A stretch of 64,000 nt of DNA, from NCBI GenBank assembly GCA_002270565.1, contig NQMI01000042.1:62001-126000 (forward strand). Direction: 5' to 3'. This stretch comes from Stenocarpella maydis (Eukaryota; Ascomycota; Sordariomycetes; Diaporthales; Diaporthaceae). The notes under the pieces are model-generated. The model searched no databases. It had not been told where the DNA came from and saw only the letters and a program-made list of their open reading frames with translations. Shown here piece by piece: positions 56,659 through 64,000 of the stretch (its first letter is position 1; every line of letters starts with the position of its first letter). A program made the position numbers and the translations under genes.

Positions 56659-58580
56659 ATGGCTGTAACAATGAAAGCGGTCAATTACGAGGGACCGTTC
56701 AAAGTGACGGTCCAGGATGTGGAGAAGCCTCGCATCGAGCACCCGGATGATGTAATTGTCAAAGTCACGACTTCAGGTGAGCGCAGCGAGGAATAGCACC
56801 AAGTAGAACCGCAAGCCCATTCTCTGTTCAGGATACTGATTCTCTTGCTCAGCAATCTGTGGATCGGATCTGCACATGTACGAGGGCCGTACCGGCGCTC
56901 AGCCAGGCATTACGTTCGGGTGCGTTCATCATCCATTGGCAATTCCTGAGCTGGGAGCTAATTGTCACTCAGGCATGAGAACATGGGCATCGTGGAGGAA
57001 GTAGGATCCGGAGTGACCCTGTTGGAGAAGGGCGACCGCATAGTGATGCCCTTCAACGTTGCCGACGGACGCTGCCGGAACTGCGAGGAGGGGAAGACGG
57101 CCTTTTGCACCGGAGTCAACCCTGGCTTTGCGGGAGGCGCCTACGGATATGTGGTGAGCACCTCGAGCTTCGTTATCGCTGCGGCCGGAGTCCGCCACAA
57201 GCAACGTGGGACTCGTTCCCGGGCGAGTCACTTGCTGATACATGTGTAAACAGGCAATGGGGCCATATAGAGGAGGCCAAGCGTACGTCGCCCCAGAATT
57301 CACTGCTTCTAACCTTACAAGACCAGACTTGTGACACTGTGGAATAGTCAGTATCTCCGAGTCCCATATGCGGATTTCAACGCGCTGAAGTTGCCTCCCG
57401 GGGACGAGCACGAGGCGGACTTCATCCTCCTTGCCGACATTTTCCCCACGGGCTGGCATGGGGTCACGCTTTCAGGCTTCAAGCCCGGCGAGAGCGTTGC
57501 CGTATTTGGCGGCGGGCCGGTGGGCCTGATGGCTGCTTATTCCGCCATCCTGCGCGGAGCCAGTCGTGTTTTGTAAGTTGAATAGTGGCGGAACTTGGCT
57601 TCGGTGCCTGGCATGCAGCCATCACAATTAACTGATTCGAAATGCCCGAAGCCTTGTCGACAGAGTCAAGGAGCGGCTTGACGCAGCGACCAAGATAGGG
57701 GCCGAGGCGGTCAATTTTGAGGATTGCGACCCTGTTGAGAAGATTATCGAGTTAAACGGAGGCATGGTTGATAGGTCTGTGGATGCGGTAGTAAGTATTG
57801 TCTTCAACGAAGGGGGTCCACTGACGGACGCAGCAAGAGGCTGACGGAACCGCGAAAACTCTAGGGATACCAAGCTGTTAGTAAGGGTGGGTCGAGCGAG
57901 GTTCCGAATATTGTTCTGGAGAACATGATTAAAGTGACGAGACCCTGTGGAGGTTTGGGGATCCCCGGGCTTTACGTTCCTACTGATCCCGGGGCACCGG
58001 ACAAGGCTGCAGGAGAGGGCATGATCTCCCTGAGTTTCGGAAAGCTGTTTGAGAAGGTAAGATCACTTCTGGTACTCGGCGACATTTCTGGGGTAGGAGG
58101 ACCACAGGACCGATCGAATGAACGAGGGCTGACAAGTGACTACAGGGCTTGTCGCTTGCGACTGGTCAATGCAATGTGAAGGCGTACAATCGTTATTTAC
58201 GAGACTTGATCATAGCAGGGAAGGCAAAACCTAGTTTTGTTGTGTCTCACGAGGTAAGATGGCGCTCGTCTTTCGGCCCTCCTCACGGAAATGAAACTTA
58301 CTCGTCTTGTGATCTCAAGATTGGCATTGATGATGCTCCGACCGCCTATGAGAAATTTGACAAACGTATCGAGGGGTAAGCTGAGGATCACAGATTCCAG
58401 GAGCAAACCTGGTGTTTGACAACCTACTAACACGGATTTCACAGTTACACAAAGGTCCTGATCCACCCAAACGGGCCCGTTGCTCCAGCTGGTGAGGGCT
58501 CCTCTCAGAGTGCCGGCGTGTGGGGCCAGGGTGGGAAAGGCATTCGGAGTGTTGAGAAGACTATCAAAAGTTGGGTGTAA
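56659..58580 (+). CDS. Zinc-dependent dehydrogenase, formaldehyde dehydrogenase-like, ten exons
   Basis: MDR-superfamily NAD(P)-dependent alcohol/aldehyde dehydrogenase of the glutathione-independent formaldehyde dehydrogenase type. Exons 56659-56776, 56853-56919, 56973-57153, 57254-57282, 57348-57572, 57652-57790, 57865-58056, 58146-58253, 58320-58375 and 58445-58580 give 416 aa. The ATG at 56659 has context CACCATGG. Catalytic zinc residues appear in AICGSDLHMYEG and the GHE motif of FGHENMGIVEEVGSG. Three structural-lobe cysteines occur in GRCRNCEEGKTAFC; the first of the usual four is Asp here, which I believe occurs in fungal relatives. The cofactor fold is VAVFGGGPVGLMAA. All nine introns are GT-AG and in phase; one exon is only 29 nt. 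The substrate is unknown. Convergent with the MFS gene, 206 bp apart. Confidence 0.92.
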
Positions 58581-58786
58581 GCAAAGGAATGAGCCATGGC
58601 CAGATTGATCTCTCAGTCATTCCTGTAATAGTGCCATTTGTCATGGAGGGATGTGGCCGATCTTGACCTCGAGTGTCTTATTTCTGCGTCTCTATTGTAG
58701 TTTGTCGCCTCTTCTTAATGTTGTCATGACAAATCTGACTTGATCCACAAAACCAATGCAAAACAATTTGCCCAGTCTCCACCCAC

Positions 58787-60731
58787 TCAGTATACATATA
58801 CAAAATCCTCATTTTTGAGGTCCGTCAGGTCCAGAAGTCCCCTGTCCTCGGCCAAGGTCCTGTGCTGTGGAATCTGTGCATCCTCAATCTCGGCTGCTTT
58901 GCTTGACTCCATCTTATCCTTGCTGATCATCGACTCGTCGATTATGGTAGCACTCTTCCCCAGCTCTTCACGTCGTTTGGCGTGCCGCTTGTTGAGGAAC
59001 ATGAGATAGAAGGGGATGAGTGCTGTGATCACCCCTACCAGGACAAACATGATAAGGTTGCATATAAGCCCTGTGCGGTACAAAGGTGCCTGATCTGGGG
59101 AATATAGGAGCGGCCCGATGACATTTCCTGCACACATTCCGATGAAAACCACCGCCGAGGTGCATTTCTTCTTGGTGTCACCGCCGGAATTAGTGGCCTG
59201 CCAGTTGAAGAGCATAGGAGTTATGGCAGTAAGGAAGGACACCTAGCGGCGGCCTGAGTCAGTAGTATTAAAGGTGGGTCGCTGGTGAGGCCACTTACAA
59301 GATAGTATCCAAACAGCAAGACACCTTTCTGATGTCTCGGGACGGTAAGAAGGAGAACGGTTCCGATGATGGGTAGGACAGATGTGCCCGCGATAACCAA
59401 CCCCTTCCTCTGAGTTTTCTGAGCAATCCACGCAGCACCGATAATGGCAATTACCTGTAGGACACCGAATGGGATGTTGAAAAGAATAGTCTGGAAGCTG
59501 GAGTAGCCGAAGGATTTGACAATCAAGGTGCCAAAGGTCGATATGCCGCCACTCGAGATAGAAATTGCGACGATGGCGATAAACCATAACCACGTCTTTA
59601 GGTCATAAGCGGTTTCCCAGACGTGGTCCCATCGCCAAGTCCTCGATGCGACTCCCATCTGGTTTGCCCTCAAACGTTCCGTAGCGATGACCTTCTCCCT
59701 TTCCGAGATGAATTTGGCCTCCATCGGGGAGTCTGGCATGAGGACAAATACTATGAGGGAGTAGGCGACAGTGAGGCATCCACAGAACAAGAAGATGACT
59801 TGGTACTTGAACATGATCTTGCTCTGGATGTGGCCCAGGCCGTAGGTAAACAAGCTGCCGATAATGTTCGTCAGGCCGTTCATGGCGCTCCAGTAGCTTG
59901 TCCTCAGGGTCTGCTCCCCTCGTCGCCACCACATTTGGGTGATCGCTACGCAGCACGGGGCTATCATGGCCTCGAAAGTACCCTGTAATATCCCAGTCAG
60001 CCCCCGTAACCAAAGACGATTCTTTTTTTGGAGGAATCTGCTGGAAGGACATCACGTATGGATGCTTTCACTCACGAGGACAAATCGCATGCCCAATAGA
60101 GAGGCAAAGTTTGTACACGCAGACATTATGCAAAGCGATGAGCCCCATAGGAAGATAGCAGCCGCAATAACTTTTCCATTGGGCAATTTGACAAGGAGCA
60201 CAGCAGCGAGCGGCTGCATGACGAGTTGCGCAATGTACAGGATGGACCCGAGCCACGAATATTCTTTGCCGACAAGGTGAGCATCGTCCACAATTCCGAA
60301 GATGCTCGTGACTAGTTGTTTGGGTTAGCCGTGTGGTGAGGAACACGAGAACAGGCAAGGCTTGTGAAACTAGTGAAGCTTCGATATCGAGCGGACTGAT
60401 GAGGAAGGGTGGCAATGGGTGGTCAGGATATGCAAGATAATCACATACAACTGTGGGTAATCACCAGTTAACAATACTGAGCAATGGTTCGGCTGCGGGG
60501 AACAGAATCGTACCTGAGGGTGCTCTTATCAAGCTGCTGGAAGAAATAAGCCCACAAGAGAAGGACTAGGACACGCTTATCAATCCTGCGCAGGACTGCC
60601 TTCTCCTCCTCAACGGTGAAGGAAGTGTCTCCATGGCTGGCCAGAAAGTCTGCCGCCCGATCGTGGTCCCTCTGTACCTCGGGGATGGGAGTAATCGCAT
60701 CGGCGGTATTCTTGGGGTCCGTGGCAGCCAT
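58787..60731 (-). CDS. Dal5-type MFS transporter (anion:cation symporter), with predicted 2-nt microexon
   Basis: Plasma-membrane permease of the ACS family (allantoate, nicotinate and other organic anions). Exons on minus 60731-60514, 60450-60449, 60311-60076, 59982-59299 and 59242-58787 give 531 aa and about 12 membrane segments. Landmarks: cytoplasmic N-terminus, VLVLLLWAYFFQQLDKSTL in helix 1, DDAHLVGKEYSWLGSI, MRFVLGTFEAMIAP, MWWRRGEQTLRTSYW and PDSPMEAKFISERE in the central loop. Exon 1 ends in phase 2 and the next large exon needs phase 1, so one intron cannot join them with the usual sequence. Two consecutive canonical introns (60513-60451, GTACGA...TTAACT...CACAG; 60448-60312, GTATGT...GCTAAC...CTAG) leave exon TT between them and yield KSTLSFTSIFGIV, the family pattern with Phe for Tyr. 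The start was chosen at MAATDPKN. Confidence 0.85.
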
Positions 60732-61502
60732 GTTCCCAATTGCGAGCCGTCGAAGGGATTTTGAAGCTATAATCCGTCTGTCGAGATGAAGCAAGTAACG
60801 GAGCTGGGCTGGTATTTCGTTACATTGATCCCAGCTGCTGGATCACCCAGACCTACGACATGCAGGCGCCGGGGCATGGTATCCCTTTTTTATTCCTCGG
60901 ATAGTAGCCATCCCCTCGTTCCGATGGAACGCCCATCGGCTATTGCGCGGCCAACACCATGACAGCCCGTCGGGTACTTGTCAAGCCTGCGGCATGACCA
61001 GCCACAAGGAGCTTGATTTGGGTAGCAAGCCGCGTCAGGCAGGGGGGACACAGGGAGCCCAGGCAAGGATACTGGGCTATGAGCTGTTTTGTCCGCAGAA
61101 TTGCCGGATAGGATCTCACGTGGCCTCTCGCCTAGGCCATGCCATTGGTGTTGTGTTGAAGGGGAACTGGGGGGCATCTATCAGCCCCCCCGTTTTTTCC
61201 CCACGCTGACAGGCTCGTGGTTCCCCAGATTTACCCCGGGATTCATGCTAGCCTAGCAATACCTAGACTCTGATGCGCTCTAGCATCTCGGCTTCTGGAC
61301 AATTGACGCCCGAGATGCACGCAGGATTCCGTGTCAGCGAGTTGGTGGGATGAAGTTTGACCTTCATGAGCTTCCAAGCGACCCCTCTCTGTAACCGCAA
61401 CTATTTAACACAGGTCTGTACATGCTTCTACTCGTCTATTCGCACAGAGTCCCGCGCATCCCCACTTCAATAAGGCGCATTTAAAACTCATAGCAAGTCA
61501 GA
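60732..61502. promoter_or_regulatory. Shared divergent promoter of MFS transporter and Gfo/Idh/MocA gene
   Basis: 771 bp between two start codons pointing away from each other. No binding site can be named with confidence. The stretch near 61385-61470, before the plus-strand start, is CT-rich. No gene lies within. Confidence 0.5.
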
Positions 61503-63030
61503 ATGGGCGAGAGGGAGACCCAGAAGAAGCGGTACGCCCTTGTGGGCACCGGGGGGCGGTCCAGCTTCTACTATACCGCCATCGCCACGGACTACAGGTC
61601 GACCTCGGAGATTGTGGGCCTCTGCGATACCAATCAGACCCGGATGGATGTCGCGAACAACAAGCTCGAGTCGCTGGGCCACGGGAAAGTGCCCACGTTT
61701 CTGGCGGCCGATTTCGACAGGATGATCACGACGTTGAAACCGGACGAGGTGATCGTGACTGCGGGGCCGGATAGGCTGCACAACATCTACATCGTCCGAG
61801 CAATGGAGCTGGGATGCAATGTGGTCACGGAGAAGCCCAGTGAGTGTGATAGACGAACATTTGCCCCTGTTCTTTCATATCTGGAGCTGGACGTCATCTC
61901 ATCGACCAATCCTGCACTTGGCAGACGGCTGACCGCACCTTGTCGGGTGATTAGTGACCATCGACACACCGCGGTGCAAGGAGATCCTGCAAGCAGTCGA
62001 CCGAACCGGCCAAAAGGTGCGCGTGACCTTCAACTACCGCTACGCACCGCACAACACTCGCGTCTTCGAGATCCTGCGCAGCGGCGCCATCGGCAAGGTG
62101 ACGAGCGTGCACTTCGAGTGGATGCTCAACACGTCGCACGGCGCCGACTACTTCCGGCGGTGGCACCGCGACAAGCGCAACAGCGGGGGCCTGCTGGTGC
62201 ACAAGAGCACGCACCACTTCGACCTCGTCAACTTCTGGCTGCAGACGCGGCCCGAGACTGTCTACGCGCAGGGGGACCTCAAGTTCTACGGCCGGGAGAA
62301 CGCCGAGCAGAGGGGCGTCACGAGGTTCTACACGCGCAGCCACGGCAGCGAGCTCGCAAAGGGGGACCCCTTTGCGCTGCACATGGAGAACAACGAGGGG
62401 CTCAAGGCGCTGTACCTCGACGCTGAGCATGAGGATAGCTACCACCGCGACCAGAGCGTCTTTAGCGACGGGATTTCCATCGAGGACACCATGAACGTGC
62501 TTGTGCGGTACAAGAACGGCGCGGTCATGACATACTCGCTCACGGCGTACGCGCCGTGGGAGGGGTTCCGGGTGAGCTTCAACGGGACGGGAGGGAGGCT
62601 CGAGGTCGAGGTGGTCGAGAACAGTTATGTAAACTCGGGGGGCGACCAGTCGCTCGAAGGGTCCCTGGAGAGGCGGACGATCCTGCTCCGGCCGCTGTTC
62701 GAGAAGCCTCGGGAGATTGAAATTGGCGAGAGCAAAGGAGCCCACGGTGGAGGCGACTCGGTCCTCCTCCAAGATTTGTTTGGTGAGCCCGTTTCAGGCA
62801 AGTATAGGAGGGCCGCCAGTCACATCGACGGGGCGGCCTCCATCCTTACCGGTACGTTGCGTTACTGTGTAGCCGCCCCCCCACCCTTCCAACAAAATAC
62901 GGAAGTCTCCAGCCGGCGGAGGAAAAAAAAACATTATTAGAAGCTAACCGTGACAGGCATCGCCGCCAACATGTCGATTGCCACCGGGCAGGTAGTGAAG
63001 TGCGACGACATCTTGACGCTGCCAGAATGA
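61503..63030 (+). CDS. Gfo/Idh/MocA-family oxidoreductase, three exons
   Basis: NAD(P)-dependent dehydrogenase of the glucose-fructose oxidoreductase / inositol dehydrogenase family. Exons 61503-61839, 61955-62851 and 62957-63030 give 435 aa. The N-terminal Rossmann motif is ALVGTGGRSSFY, followed by VGLCDTN. The EKP motif of the cofactor/substrate hinge is EKPMTIDTP, formed across the first intron (GTGAGT...ATTAG). In the second domain GGLLVHKSTHHFDLVNFW carries the H-x2-D segment used for sugar substrates in this family. Also typical are FNYRYAPHN and DTMNVLVRYKNGA. The last exon codes GIAANMSIATGQVVKCDDI. Intact. The exact sugar or polyol is not predictable. Confidence 0.93.
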
Positions 63031-64000
63031 CAGACTGCCAACAGATTAAGACAGGTCCATGTCTATAGTGGGTTAAAAACAGCACAGAGAGAGAGAGAGA
63101 GAGAGAGCACAACCTAGACCCAGACACTGTGGAGGAGCGAAAAGCTTGGAAGCCGAGGAGACCGAGCAGTCGGGTCGCTTTGTCATACGCTTAATTAGAG
63201 CGACGCAGAAATGCCGGTACCGGTTCCAATACCGAGACCAGATCAAGACGGACAGGGGTGCGAGCAGAATGCTATGTGCACTACGGAGTACATAGTACGG
63301 CAGAGAGATTATGCGCGCGTCCCACGAGTCAACAAAACTCTGTTTCCTGCGCAGAGCAAAAGGGGCTGAGTACTCATACATGCAACCCCATCGGCGGTCC
63401 TCGCCTCATAAAAAATGCTCCCACTATGGGCATCCGGTATTCGCCGTCAAGGCTTGGGACCGCGGCTACGGAAAATACCCCCCAAATAAAAAAAAAAAAC
63501 CAAATAAAACGGAAAAACTTGTTCACAAGTCCTAAGTAGTACACAAGACGCCTTCTTCAGCCCCGCCCCGATGGGCGCAGTACCGAGTCCACCTGTCCAC
63601 TTAGTGTATAAGGCTTGTTAGGGATGCTTGCAAACCCCCACTCTGCACTCGGTGCGGCGGAGCGCCAGCCCAAAGATCTTATCTGATGCTGTTGTGATTG
63701 GATCGGTGCCTGTCTAGACTCTCACTTAGATTGCGCAAATACACTAGTACGGGGCACAGGGCCTACCAAGACAAATCAGAGCCCAGTGCCTGGATCCGGC
63801 TGGCGAGGGGCCTCGGCGAGGTGACATCTTGGCGGTCCCCACGCTGGACCTGTAGGCACTATGGTCGTGAGTGGCAGCGTTTCATAGAGAGTGGCTTTAT
63901 TTCAACGGCAGACGCCGCAGAGAGGCCCATAGCATGCGATCTGTGTGCCTCCGCCGAGTTCGGCTCAGTCGCAGGGGTGAACGGGGCTCGGCTCGGCGGG
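63031..64000. other. Intergenic to window end
   Basis: No gene recognised. It contains a (GA)n run at about 63087-63107 and an A-run near 63489-63500. Confidence 0.5.
63085..63108 (+). repeat. (GA)n dinucleotide microsatellite
   Basis: About eleven GA units shortly after the stop of the Gfo/Idh/MocA gene. Confidence 0.95.

Noticed and set aside
1..64000. CRISPR arrays, bacterial operons, or rRNA genes
   Set aside because: None seen; the window is eukaryotic.

Overview
The window is nuclear DNA of a filamentous ascomycete (Pezizomycotina, probably a Sordariomycete; the genus cannot be told from the sequence). The evidence is many short spliceosomal introns (52-151 nt) with GTRNGT-like donors, CTAAC-like branch points and YAG acceptors; fungal-only families (GT90/CAP10, Dal5-type transporters, HET domain, fungal secreted PLA2, COX14-like); and AT-rich, stop-filled transposon copies and pseudogenes that look RIP-damaged. 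An 8-base N gap lies at 16382-16389.

Layout. 1.7-6.3 kb: an intact cytochrome P450 (+) convergent, with only 29 bp between stops, to a large fungal membrane protein (-). 9.5-11.2 kb: a conserved unknown protein whose reading frame stays open for 204 codons past its TAG. 15-22 kb: two broken Myb/SANT-like relatives on either side of a dead Mutator-like (MULE) element with intact terminal inverted repeats and an 8-bp target duplication. 23.4-25.2 kb: M20 carboxypeptidase (-), divergent from a GT90 glycosyltransferase (+, 27.6-29.5 kb). 30.5-30.8 kb: remnant of a HAD hydrolase. 31.7-32.8 kb: ribosomal protein eL13 (+). 33.3-35.9 kb: SmgGDS-like armadillo protein (-) containing a compensated frameshift pair. 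36.6-38.7 kb: a fungal conserved-family pseudogene abutting a HET-domain pseudogene. 41.8-42.7 kb: COX14-like mitochondrial protein. 42.7-49.0 kb: about 6 kb with no recognisable gene. 49.0-51.6 kb: CorA-like two-TM membrane protein. 52.6-53.6 kb: secreted phospholipase A2. 54.0-55.8 kb: dead Fot1/Pogo-type element with near-perfect GC-rich terminal repeats and a TA duplication. 56.7-63.0 kb: ten-exon zinc dehydrogenase (+), Dal5-type MFS transporter (-) and Gfo/Idh/MocA oxidoreductase (+).

How it works together. Conserved single-copy genes (eL13, SmgGDS, COX14-like, GT90, M20 peptidase) are interspersed with accessory islands of transposons, pseudogenes and possible niche genes (P450, PLA2). 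The last three genes look like a small catabolic group: one importer and two NAD(P)-dependent oxidoreductases, with the transporter and the Gfo/Idh/MocA gene sharing a divergent promoter. The most unusual signals are a predicted 2-nt microexon in the transporter, the open frame beyond the TAG of the 9.5-kb gene, and the two transposons whose ends are intact although their coding parts are ruined. All gene models are hand-spliced from the sequence and have no transcript support.
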